From positions 7,007,001 through 7,071,000 of the forward strand of contig NC_092579.1 in NCBI RefSeq assembly GCF_037975245.1: a stretch of DNA of 64,000 nucleotides, read 5' to 3'. The stretch comes from Apostichopus japonicus (lineage: Eukaryota > Echinodermata > Holothuroidea > Aspidochirotida > Stichopodidae). A program made the translations under genes and the position numbers. Of the stretch, positions 33,437 through 45,735 are shown piece by piece (position 1 is the first letter of the stretch; every line of letters begins with the position of its first letter). The notes beneath the pieces are model-generated. The model did not search any database and had not been told where the DNA came from. It was given only the letters and a program-made list of their open reading frames with translations.

Positions 33437-36400
33437 CTGCAGCATGAAAATGAAATGCAAACAGTATTTCATTTTGCATACAAAAATGTTACACTGCATA
33501 TGTGCCGTTCCATTTCTAGGCATACAGTTTCAAATTAAATTATAGTCAAAGTGATTGGAACTGGGATTTTTTATTTTTTTGTAACCTGTAAGAAGTTCAA
33601 TACATGTCATCTACTTAAAAAAGAGAAGCACAATATACTGTACAAAGATAAAACTGTGGGGCAAAAATTTCAGCTTTTCTTCTTTTTTTGTGTGTGTAAT
33701 TAAGAGTGATTCTTGGTTCACGTACTGTATATATTGGTAGTATGTATATACATGAAAGTTAAATGTATCAGGATGCCCAACAGATAGACTTTTGTACAAG
33801 TGCGATTTTAATAACCAAGCAATCTGTGCACCTGAAGAGATGGCAAGGCTATACATGATATGAGATTGGTGCTCTTTAAAGCTTTGCTATATTTAAAGTG
33901 AATAATAGCTCTTTATATTCACATAAAAAAGAGAGAGGAAAAAAGATAAAACCATGACAAATAATATTGAAGTTAATGAGTATAAAGGGAAGCTCAAAAG
34001 TCGAAAAGAAAGCATACAGTGAAGATGGATGGCCAAAAAAGAATTTAACATAACGGAATGATATAAAGCCATACCAACCTCAATAATCTGGATCAATGCA
34101 ACCACTTTATGATATTAATCCTTTCAACAAATGCAATCAATGTAAACTTGAAAAGTTCTCTTCTGTGACAAATTCCAATTCTCAATTTACATGACTTGCT
34201 TTAACAGTAAACAAGCCATTCCACATGGTCTTGAATATGACCATTAACTTATGTGCTTTTTGGTTTGGGTCCTTGTTCAGTGAATTTCAAAGACCAATCC
34301 AGGGAACTTTTCACATTGACCATGATCTTCATTGAAAGAAGCCAAGACAAATGCCACAAGTCACTTGCAGTAACCAAAAAAAAAAAAGAACTGCGAGTGC
34401 GCATCTACTGTACAGCCAACAGGTTTTATTACAAACTTACTGCTTTCCGTCTCTTATCATGAGAAATTTCCGTCCCACTGGCAGACTACTTAGTTTCACT
34501 GATGATCTCCTTACTTGGTCTGCATGTGAGAAAGGTGAGAGAAACAAACAGCCAGGTAGATGTATTCATTTGACAACAGCTCATAACCAAACAAATGAAA
34601 GAAATCAGAAAATAAAAAGGTTTATTGGTTCCGATGCCCAAACTTATCCATAGTGTGGTATGCCATAAATGGTAATATGAACTCATTCAATCCAAAATGA
34701 AGGGGGATTATCTATTGACTAATGCGGCAACATATAAAGGAAGGTACCAGGAATTAGTTGTCATGTTGACAAAGTCTATTAGTGACATAGAATAAAAATA
34801 GAAACATGCATGAATGTTAATGAGGTCAAATTTTATGATCTCATAAGCATGTATCTATGGATCCACGTTCATGTATAATGCTAATTAGATATATCATTTC
34901 AGAGATATATGATGAAGAATTTTATGTTCACTGATTAACATTCCTGATATGTACACAGAAAACCACACGGTTGATTGTATGAATGTAGTGTGACAAACAT
35001 AATACTGTATATGCCAAGGATGTCTTGTGTTTCAAAGCCTTTCTTGGAATTTGCAGAATGTTTATGATGTAAAGTTTGAGAGGACATGAAAATGTGCTTA
35101 TTACGTATGAACATCACCATACCAGTATGAAAAAAGTTTATGTTAGTCCCTGCCCATGGCACGGGAACAAAAGCAATCTACTCATCACAGGGCATCTACC
35201 TACCAAGTTTAACATTGAATTCATCTTGTGGTTTTAGAGATATTGTGTGTAATAGCTGTTTTTGACTATTTCCCATTAAGCCTCACTCAGCATGCATTTT
35301 ATTGCGTTAAAAATTGTTGTTGCTAAGAACATGTACATACTATGTAGTTACATCACCATATCAAATTTGAACTAAATTGAACATATATGGTTGCAGAGAT
35401 ATTGACATTAAAAAATGTTACATTGGTAAGTCCTGCCCACTCATCAATATTCATGAGAAGGGAACCCAAAAATTATCTACTACTAATGGGGCGTCTACCA
35501 ACCTCAAATGACATTGATTAACATGTGTTTTTTTTTCAATGTCATATTTTAAAAGCTAAGCCGTCATATACACATGCATAAACACACACATTTTGGAAAT
35601 GAGCCTTTGGTATCATAATCAAACAAGAGCATCAATGATGCAGTATCTCAATACTGGAAGTTTTAATTTTGATTCCTAATTTCAAATCTTTGCTCTGTCT
35701 CTACAATTATCAATATCAATCATGGTACAACAAATATATAACTTGCATTTTTGCTACTTTGCCACAAATAGTCTCTGCAGGTTACACTTTATCCTGCTAG
35801 TCTTGCCTTTAGCGCTTATTGCCTGTTAGTCGAAAGAACGACGTTGCAAGGTTTAGTAATGTCATAGAATATTTAAGAACTTGTTTTTCATGTGGTATCC
35901 TTCATCTTAGGTCAGTCTCTGTTGGACTTTTTGGTCATATAGTTTGATGTCAATGACAACAGCCAAATTAGAAGAGGCGAACAACTCGACCATATTCTTG
36001 ATGCCTGCCTTGAGAGCTAGGCCTATTGACCTACTGTATGTTAATGTAGACTGTAGTGGTGACTACCATCAAAACTGTGTCCACTTCTAGATATCAAAAC
36101 AACCCACGTTTTTCCATCTCAATTTTTCGGACATGAAGATTTCATGGATTTATGACTTGGAAAAAATAATGTAAAAGAAGATTACAAGTTTTTATATGCA
36201 AGTGATGGGTGGCCTCCTCTTCCCCTAATAGCCACCTCAGTTCCTCTCCATTTTGTTATTTTATTTTAATTCTTTGTACATTTGATGTCAAACATTACAG
36301 GTTCAGAAGAAAGCTAAACATACTTCTTATAACCTTATACATCTTAGGCCTATATCCTTATAAATAAAACATAACCTTATACAATTTTTATTGTCTTATC

Positions 36401-36695
36401 AAAGTTGTGATGCTATGGCCGGCTCCTCTTTTATACGTACCCATCAAACAAACTTACCCTGGTCCTTCCTAGGAAAAGCTGTCTGAACACCAGTACAATG
36501 CTAATGTGGCTATCACTGAAAGCCTAATAGGCCTAGTGGCCTATATATATATATTTTTTTTAAATTGCACTAGGCCTACAGTAAATAGCCTTCAGAAATA
36601 CAAGAATGTGTATACGTAATTATACAAAATACATGAAGGGCAATCAAACAAACTTATCATGGCCCTTGCTCTGAAAAGCTACCTGAACACCATTA
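33437..36695. other. Non-coding DNA upstream of ATF7IP exons
   Basis: This is probably intron. It contains an A run at 34376-34388 and the two-unit repeat at 35.1-35.56 kb. At 36.45-36.69 kb a ~60-bp sequence is present twice (CAAACAAACTTAYC.TGG.CC). No exon is recognised. Confidence 0.4.
35111..35560. repeat. Two-unit ~285-bp tandem repeat
   Basis: GTCCCTGCCCATGGCACGGG followed by ATCTACTCATCACAGGGCAT at 35146 recurs in diverged form at 35430 as GTCCTGCCCACTCATCAATA and ATCTACTACTAATGGGGCGT. Each is preceded by ACATCACCATA.CA. Confidence 0.7.
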
Positions 36696-38403
36696 TAGTG
36701 TTCAACCGATTATGCATAACAGAAAATACCGATTACTGATTATTTTTTCATAATCGTACCGATTCCGATTATTTGAAAATGAGAAAATATCCCGTTTATA
36801 CGAAATCGGCAATAAAGTTTGACAGAAACAATTGTTGTGATTTTCCCCACTTTCCTTTTGCTTCGTTGTTATACAAGGCTCTAAGGTACCATTTTGTATG
36901 TACCAAATTACCTCTGGAGTTTCTCGGAAAGAAATTTTTTTTTTTTAAATTTCCAAAATACGGAGATATGACATCCTACCTAGTCAGCACTGTGCTAAGC
37001 GAATGGCCTAACCACCTCGACGTAAATGTCACCTGTTAATGGCTTGAAATGGGCTACGAATAGTTACTCAAAATATCCATCTCAAAAAGTATCTCAGACA
37101 AACCATCCATCTGCAATCTTTACCAAAGTGTAAATTTTAATGACATATTGCCTTCATTCCGACAATATTTTGTACTTATTTTCAGTATTATACCGTTTAT
37201 GAACAAATAGAAATGTTACGAACTTGAAGTTAAACATACCTATTCGTTACCTATATAACTCCATTCAGGTTCAATTAGAATGTGTAAGCTTAGGCCAATC
37301 AAACTGAAAAGCAAATTGTACCATCGTAACTTGTTTAAAATTACTCTAAAATGTAATACCAGATTGATGTAAAGAAATAATAACAACTAGAAACTACTCC
37401 AATATAAAATATAACATTCCCTCTATAAGACATATCACTTACATTACCTTCCAAACAAATGCCGATTTCCAGCAAATTGAAAGTTGTAAACTAAGCTACG
37501 CAATTTTTTTTTTTTTTTTGCAAACCGATGGTTAGGCTACATTTCCCATTGACTTAGTGTGGTTGTTAGGCTAACATGTGGTCGAAGATTGCAGTTTCCG
37601 TGGATATTTTTAGTTTTAATTTGCGACACAACTAGAGCGAATAAACAGATGTCAAGTTCAGATTTCCATGCAGTTGATTTAGTGTGAAGTAAGGCTACTA
37701 TGTGGTCGGAGATTTGTGAGGATTTTAGGTTATTTTCGCTGGTACTGCAGGCCGTAATTTACCACGGGAAGTTCCCGGTGATTGTGCGCGACCCTCTCGC
37801 ACTGCTTCAAATTTTGATGCGGGGTGAGAAAACTGCGCGATTCGCGATGCAACTGCAATTCCTAGCTAAAGCAAACGCATGTCACAATTAATTTTACACA
37901 GACACCTGATATAAAGAGGGCGATTTTTTTATATTTCATTTTTCTTTTTCGCACTCGTAATTGTGCTTTAGGAGGGCTTTTTAGCACTTGCGAGGGCGAA
38001 TCGCCCGTTGCCCCCGCTTATTTCCTACCCTGTCCAGCACATTCCTGAATTCGCGAAATTGCTATTGCTGCTATGCTTACTGTGCCAAGAAATATGCAGC
38101 CAATAACCACGAAGGAAGCAAAATCGGCGACCCTGGCAGCCTAATTTGATGAAAGTATACACTGTGAAAGACGTATAGGGGGTGCCTTTTTTTAATATTT
38201 CGTAGTAAAAGAACAAACCTAATTCATCAGTTGATATTTTCAACTTCCATATGTTTTTGAATAATGATATTTTCACCTTCCATATGTTTTTGAATAATCG
38301 GTATGACATAACTGGTACTCCACGTAATTTTTACCGATACCGATTATGTACCGATTACGCAATATTCGTACCGATTCCGATTAGGTTAATCGGTTGAACA
38401 CTA
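36696..38403. mobile_element. 1.7-kb non-autonomous hAT-like element
   Basis: A perfect 17-bp terminal inverted repeat, TAGTGTTCAACCGATTA, lies at 36696-36712, with its complement at 38387-38403. Subterminal CCGATTNCGATTA motifs are clustered at both ends. The flanking 8-mers CACCATTA and CACCAGTA match at 7 of 8, as expected for an older hAT target duplication. The interior has a T run and two copies each of ACTATGTGGTCGGAGATT-like and CAAAAACATATGGAAG. It has only short open frames and no transposase. Confidence 0.82.
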
Positions 38404-40586
38404 CACCAGTACTATCCTTAAATGGATGTTACGTAGAATTCAGCAGTACAGAATGTAATTAGCATGCAATACACTAACACCTCGCGTACCTAACTACAGA
38501 ACAGAAAATTGTTCGCGAGGGTAGCCATTTTCGTATATCTAACATGTAGCTGTTATGAGTCATAGCCAATCTGCTACAAAACAGACTTGGGGGCGGGGCT
38601 TAATCATCAAAAACGGACCTTTTTACTAAAAGTAGGGGCGGCAGCTCAGTGTTGTTTTAAGAAAGAAAAATCATTTAAACATCAAATAAAGCAAATAAAA
38701 GCCATTAAATGTCATGTAGTAAAATTCTTATTAATACCTACCTGTAAACAACAAATGGAAGTTTAAAATTTTAATAAAATATATAATACATAGGACCCTA
38801 TCTTAGACGATACCACTGTTGAAAGACAGTTCTATTCTATTCTCTTTCATAAAACATAAGTTTTGGAGCGTGTGCAAAACAGGTCTGACAAAGTGTGTTT
38901 TCAGTCCAAATTGGCCAGATTTGGACATAAATCGGTGAAAAAGTCACAGAATGAGATACAATTCTGGAATAAAAAATAGTAACTTTTGTTGGTCTATATG
39001 ATATATTCTTGCTCTGGAAATTCCAGAGAAAAAGAACTTTGTTTGAAGACGCTGAAAAATTTTTAAGAGAAGAGAAAGTCCCACTTACTGTTACAATATC
39101 TCTATACATGTAATGTATTGAGATAAAAAGGAAAGCAGAACCAATTTTTGGGTACTTGTAAAGCTCTCTGGATCAGGGAGGGCAAACAATTTTTGACCTG
39201 AGGACATTCCTCTGAAATCTCAATTTTGATTGGTAAAACAATAACCTATCATTACTGAAATTAGTCCAGCCTTCAGCTGGAGCTAGTTGCAGAAGAGTCA
39301 CTTAGTTGTGTGATCAGGGCTGTACAATTCTTGAGCTTTCATACATGGTTCACTAAGAGGGCCAGAGAAATCATTAGTTAGAGCAAAGGGCCATAAAGAA
39401 TCAAATCTCAGCATTATACAACAAGATTGATCAACATGCAGATCAGGGAGGTAGGTGCTCAAGATTCAGCTTGCACGGAAAACAGTTTTAACACAGAAAC
39501 CAGTTTTTGCCGACCAAATATCGGTACTATATTTTATTGTAAGAAAACCTAAACCCCCTCCCCCAAAAAAAAGATCAAAAGAAATTTGAATTACAAATAC
39601 TGAAAAAAAAAAGATAAAGCTTCCATCTGTTATGTATTCATATTGGTTTCTCCTATTTACTGTTCTTTTTGCAATATGAAAGTAAATTGCAACAAGAGAA
39701 AGGTTTTCTGCTAGACGACATTCGCTATGATCGACACACACCATACATACAGTGCTTGAGAGGGATAGCTAGGCCTAAAATTAGGCGATGCAGCCCTTAT
39801 ACAGTATGCCTGCATCAGTTAGGGGAAGTTGTAGTATTGAACTGACCTTGTTGGCCAACATTAGTAGTAGTGAGAAGTACACACTCAAATGACAAGACGC
39901 AATTCAAAAGATATTGTTATATCCAATGTGTTTGAAGAGACTTTCTCCATATCCTCTGCGTTAAATTAAAGTATAATAAATAGAACAGCACAAAGCAGAG
40001 CATAGTTCGTGTTCAAAGAATGAACGTTAAAACTTGTAATTAGTCTTGAAAGGTACATTGCACAATCCACAATACCTAGTACTGTATGTACAGCTGTGCA
40101 TGCAGCCGGCCCAGAAAAGCTAGCAGTGAGAAAACATTTGAGCAGGGCTCTGTGAGTTGAAAAACAAATGATGCAGAAAGTAACATTAGACCAATTACAG
40201 TCCATTATTCACAAGATACACCTTGCATCAGGCTTGAACCAGAAAATACTAAAGGAGTAAAAGGGTTGAATATTCTTTTTTGGCTAACAGATTTTATTAT
40301 ATTTTGAAGTTTACTTTCACTACGCATTCTTATCAGTTATCAGATTTAGGCGTCTTTCATTTGGCTGTTTGTTTATGTTCATGGACCACAACTTATTATC
40401 TTTGCTACCTAATCCCCGCTTTTGCTAGTGGCAGTTTTCAACTTGTGCTTGAAAGTGTAGACGGTAGTTTCTCTTCACTCTTTTGAGAGAAATTTCTTTT
40501 ACCACTAAGACAACCCACCCGCAAACATGGCTAGAGCCTTGTGAAATTTCGTACCTTCTAACACCTTGTCAGCCACTATTGAATTT

Positions 40587-40633
40587 ATTGGACCAATCAT
40601 ATTGTTAAGCAATTTTTTACAATCTCCTATTGG
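40587..40633 (-). promoter_or_regulatory. Cluster of three CCAAT boxes, possible promoter
   Basis: CCAAT occurs on the - strand at 40629-40633 and 40587-40591, and on the + strand at 40593-40597. NF-Y boxes at this spacing are common in promoters without a TATA box. It could serve ATF7IP, about 7 kb upstream of its first certain exon, but no transcription start is visible. Confidence 0.25.
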
Positions 40634-42298
40634 TCATAATCGAGTTACGCTCAGCCGAAGCCTCCGAAAATCCCAGCATACTCGTCAAGGGCAGCACCTG
40701 AACTCAGACTGTGCCCCCCGAAAAATTGATTAATCGCGCATCCAGTTTTTCACACCCATGAATCTGTAATCTTTTTTCACCCAGCTACACTGTTTACATA
40801 TTTCTCTCTGGAATGATAATAATTGGTTTAATAGCGTGGATAGAGCAATTGAACAGAATCAGGGTAGAGCAATTGGGGGTAGAGCAATTGAACATATTTT
40901 CTCGGGAGGGGTTTTACAATAATATCTACATTTAGGAAGATTCTCTTTCTGGGGCAAAAAAGTTTTTGTGTTAACTAATGAATGCTACTTTGTCGTCATT
41001 AGCAGGTTAAACAGTAAGCAACCGACCTAGTTGCAAACTCTTCCTTAGTTAACAGAAATTCTTAGATGGTAGTAAGTACATATTTATTTGAGAAGTTATC
41101 TTGATGACAAGATCATCAGTTGATCGGGACGATGGTGAATGTATTTTTTTTCTGAACACGAACTTGAACGTGAAGTACAGTAAACACAAGACAAACGATA
41201 GGTGTACGTGATGTTAACACATAAGAAAATGTATCACTAACACATCATTTCTTTTCGCCATTTGAACAGTTAAGTTAACATTGATCATAGAAAGAGAGTC
41301 ATGGAGACAGCAACTTTTCTTTAATTTTTTTGGGAGGGAAAAAAAAAAGTTTTTGAGCCAGATGCAGATATTTGGCTAGAAAGAAGGGTTTTTAGATTCC
41401 ACGAAACCGTGCAAGCTTACTGTGCAAGATAGAGCTTTAAGGGTCTGCATGCCTGATTATTGATGTTCCGATTGTGGGTTGATTTATGCAAGGGCCTAAG
41501 TTAAATGTTTCATGGGACGTTAGCATTGGGCAGCACTGTAGAGAGGATTAGGGAGTTATCAATAGCTCTAGTAGTAAAGCAGTAGATGTAACCATGGAAG
41601 AGACCTTTCAATATAACTTTCTCTGCATCATGCAATTATGAAACTTGAAGGTCAGCAATAAAAGTCTATTGACACCACCTTAAAAGTAGTGTCTCACATT
41701 TCTTACTTGGACATGGTCAAAGTGTGAAATGTGACAAAATAGGGTTATTCACACTCCAATTGTGAGGATATGGTAGAACAATCACAACTTGGGTACATCA
41801 GAGCAACGTGATAAATTGGTCGAGGGAGGCAAAACTCCCTAACTATTTCATCACTGTTTCACCACGTAAAAGAACTTTCATTGCCCACCCACAGTGTATT
41901 CTATGTGCATGCATATATTGAAGCTGCCTACTACACACAAACTACAAAAACCCAACAACTTAAATATATGTTATCTGTAACAAATTGTCCAGAACATTAA
42001 AATCATAAGTTGATGCAATTAATTGATCCAAGTATGAACCATAATATACATTTGAAGTAATGATCAAATTTAAAGCAGCTTGTCAAAACACCTAAAGACT
42101 ACATTAATTTAAGTCTAACATTGAGCACCTCAGACTTCTTTGTATGCAATGCTCAATTTGAAATTCACAATGTGACAGTATCATTAAACATGATGACTGC
42201 ACCTATTTTGTCAGACAATTTCTTACAGTAGACAGGAAAGCACTTAAGGTTACTTAGGGAGGCCGTTAACCAGACTGTATTGCTAAGCCGATTACAAT

Positions 42299-42404
42299 TT
42301 CTCTTATTCATCCCTATACCTCACTAATTGCGTGACCCCATGATCCGGTACTTCTCTTGTTCATCCCTATACCTCACTAATTGCGTGACCGCATGATCCA
42401 GTAC
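42299..42404. repeat. 53-bp perfect-spacing tandem duplication
   Basis: TTCTCTTRTTCATCCCTATA followed by CCTCACTAATTGCGTGACC occurs twice, with only three or so differences. Confidence 0.92.
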
Positions 42405-42739
42405 AATTCTAACACAAGAAACTTCTGATGCTCCAAAAGAGAGCAATTCCTCACCAATGATCACACCAATTTGTTTCTCTTAATCTCATTAAATTTCCTG
42501 ATCTTATTAATGTTCACATTGCTACTTTTGCCCACGGTTCTATTAATTATCATAAATCATCCTGTTTTCACAGATTATTTAAAGTACAGTAAAGATATAC
42601 ATAATCGTAATACAAGGCAGGCTGGTAACATGCAAAAACATGTCCTCAAACTAATATTATATATGCAGCTTGCTTAAATGTTATCGAAACTTATACTTGT
42701 TGGAATTTCTGACTAACACCATGAAAATTCATGCTTCAC

Positions 42740-43620
42740 CGCATTTTTGACCTGTATCGACCTCAGATGAACTTTGACCTTAAGAATCAGTGATTTTTTT
42801 TAATCCTTAAGGTGCATCTAGCAAATATAGTTCAAAGTATAATTTTATTGTTATTGTGTTTAGAATGTTTTCAGACTAATACTTCTATTGACCTCAAATG
42901 ACATTTGACCTCTACACAAATATGAGGATTCTTGTCCTCACCAAAGGTGGATGTTTATACAGTACAGTACAGTACCTATCATGCAGCTCATTCAAGTTTG
43001 AAAAGAGGAGTTGTGTTTATAACTTCTTCAGATTTTGACCCTCAAATCACCTCTGACGTCACTAAGAAACCACAAGGTTCCATAACTCACCAAGATGAAT
43101 CCACACACCCAAGTGTCAATTGCATACAGACTTCAACTTTGGAGTTTGTTTAAAAGTATTCAAACTTTCGACCTATGTTGACCTCAAATGATGTTTGACC
43201 TCCACAAGAAATTAATAGGCTTCTTATGCTCATCATTACAGTAGATCCACATACCAAGTTATGCAGACCATCCAAGCTTGGCTTTCATAGTATCCATAAT
43301 TTGCAAGATTTTTATAGACCTATGCTAAGGTCAGCCTGCATGACCTGTGACCTCCACCAATTTCATTATGTTCTTGTACTTACCAAGGGAGATAGATACC
43401 AAATATGAAGTTCAACCAAGTTGTCTGTTTTGAGATGTCCTGTTTACAAGGTTTTGACCTCTACTGACCTCAAATGACCTTTGACTTCCACCAATTCCAC
43501 CAGAGTTCTAGTATTCAGTAAGACAAATGCACATGTATACCAAGTATGAAGTTCAGGTATCATGCAAACTTTTGGAGTTACTGTGTATAAAGGGGGGTCA
43601 CGTCCACCCACACACACCAT
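42740..43620. repeat. DR1-type repeat array, about six diverged units
   Basis: Repeated GACCTCAAATGA.NTTTGACCTCCAC motifs are followed by TTCTTGTACTNACCAA and ATACCAA.TATGAAGTTCA. TGACCTTTGACTT lies at 43475-43487. The right edge has a short CACACACACAC stretch and CATCATGA, the same edge as at 63.9 kb. Confidence 0.75.
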
Positions 43621-44519
43621 CATGACTGTATATATTACTTCTAAAGGCCTTTTGGCAAGGCATCAAAAGCACTTCATTTGACTTTCTTCACAGTGTACAG
43701 AGAATTAGTTTTCATTGCAAGTAAACCGCAAAGGTTGTAAAATGCTTTATCATACTAAATCTGGTAAAATGAAGTAAGATTAATAATATTACTAGTGTAT
43801 TACAGGAGCACCAGCTAATACCTCCCTACCTGAAATGTAAATCTGCAAGCACACAATTGGCACATTTAAGGAATTATGAATGTACACAAGCTCTATTTCA
43901 GCATTTCACTTGTTAACCAAGTAGCTGCTACTGTAAGTAGATTTAACATATATGTGGTTAATTTCAGTTCTTTTAGATGGACTTCCAGGAAGGAGGCAGG
44001 TTAACAAACCACACACTTGGCACAAAACCAAATTTCCCAGCTTGAAGAACTACTAAATTATTGAGCATTGATGTCCACTTAAAGGTCTATGGACAGCTAT
44101 GAACAGCATTGTCCTGATCACTCTAATAGGCATTAGAAATCATGAATATAGCTGCAACTCCCATCAAATATCTACCATTTTACAAGTAGCTAATTATGCA
44201 CATTGATGAAAGCAAGGGAGTGACTGCCTTATTTTCAGTTATAATGTTATCCCTTTGTTTTTACAATTTTCGTTTCAAGGACACTAAACACAGGTTTGTG
44301 GCCTTTAGAAGGTGATTCTTTGAAACATTTTATTGTTTTCTTTGAAAAGAGGAACATTACATTATTCAATGATATTTTAAGGAACGCACAAGATGACTGA
44401 ATGTCGAAGTGAGGAAACTTTCCGCGAAAGTTGTAATAATAAGTTTTAAAACTTTTGATCAAAGGTGACCATATTTGAATATCTAGCATATTTGGGGCTA
44501 TTACAGCATGACTCTAAGG

Positions 44520-44875
44520 CAGGGATGGGCAACCTTCTTGAATGGGCCAGATATAAGGAGTGAAAAATTGACAGGGCTGCACCTAACCAACGACCTGCTG
44601 TTGATTTTAAACCTTTGATTCCGAGGACTTCAAGCAATAGGTGTGTGTACTTAATCTTTATTCACAAAAATACAGTACAGTTGATAATTAATGGGGATAA
44701 TAGGCCTGCCTGACAGCATCATTAGAGCCGATAAATTCTAAGCAGCTAGCTCATATTTTGTGATGATGTAAAATAGATTGATTTTTTTCCTTTTTCTTGA
44801 GGCATCTCACAGGGCCGCAAAAAAAGTCACTGGAGGGCCACATGTGGCCCGTGGGCCATAGGTTACCCACCCCAG
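44520..44875. mobile_element. Non-autonomous hAT element, Charlie/Tip100-like ends
   Basis: A 356-bp element has ends CAGGGATGGGCAACCT and AGGTTACCCACCCCAG and a perfect 8-bp target duplication CTCTAAGG (44512-44519 and 44876-44883). The ends, followed by GGGCCACATGTGGCCCGTGG, resemble the widespread CAGGGGTGGGCAAAC type of hAT elements of animals. It is non-coding. Confidence 0.93.
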
Positions 44876-45709
44876 CTCTAAGGGCTAAAAATAAGAAATT
44901 GTGATGAGGGCAACACTCCACGTCATAGTTTGCACATATTTCATGCATCGTCACAGACTTGTCAAATCTTCAAATGTGTGTATGTCTTGTTCGAAAAATT
45001 TCAACAGATTTTGAATAAGCTTATCAAACACAACGTAGACGCTTATAAGGTATACTGTACTGTAGTAGTACTCTTATGTAGTATTGACTTAGGTTCACAA
45101 GTTTGATACATACAATAGCAGTACATTTCCAGCTATAAACCTTACTAAAGCAGTATGAAATGGTACTTGGAGAATTCCCTCAAGCATGCACAAAGCTATT
45201 GTTTCAAAATTATTCCTGTAAATAACTTAATGCCTGTAGGGCATGTATTCTTTATGAAAGTGATCCTGTTGCTCTGACTACTAGTGCAGCCAACAGGCAC
45301 ACACCAAGTTGTTAACATGCCTGATCAGGTTGCTGAAATTAACAATTCCACACTGCCAGCAGTGTGTTACTATGTTGCCTGTGATTTAACTACTGCAATA
45401 GGATGATAACTTCTTCCATACCAACAATGACTGCAAGATTTGCTCAGAACAGCTAACACAAATGATTAGTGCCTGTTCTCATGACCTTGGTGGGTTGTTA
45501 CCTTAGTAACAGATCATCTTTGTGTGGTCAGGTAGACTGCTATGAAAGCTTTGTGGTGGAAATACTACCGTGACTGTCAGGAACATGTGACATTTATGCT
45601 GTTCTTCATACATGCTCACCCAATTACTGTATATATTACAAGCTAAAATTCATAAAATGCAATCAGCACACTGTAATAAAAAAAATCTTCAAAAGCTCAT
45701 TATATTTAC

Positions 45710-45735
45710 CTTGTCCTGGATTGACAATGGCCCAT
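45710..45735 (-). CDS. Candidate 5' coding exon of ATF7IP (speculative)
   Basis: ATG GGC CAT TGT CAA TCC AGG ACA AG is followed by a consensus donor, CAAG/GTAAAT. Spliced to the exon at 33436 it would read MGHCQSRTR-LLMLKALGG in frame. Nothing else supports it; the 12-kb intron and the ordinary Kozak context leave it open. Confidence 0.2.

Larger units (their letters stand above)
38404..44511. other. Non-coding DNA with CCAAT cluster and repeats
   Basis: No exon is recognised. It contains the CCAAT cluster at 40.6 kb, a 53-bp duplication at 42.3 kb and DR1-type repeats at 42.7-43.6 kb. Otherwise it is unique AT-rich DNA. Confidence 0.4.

Noticed and set aside
43655-43675. AGGCCTTTTGGCAAGG, resembling U2 stem-loop I
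   Set aside because: It is a short chance match; no GTGTAGTATC follows and no body similarity is seen.
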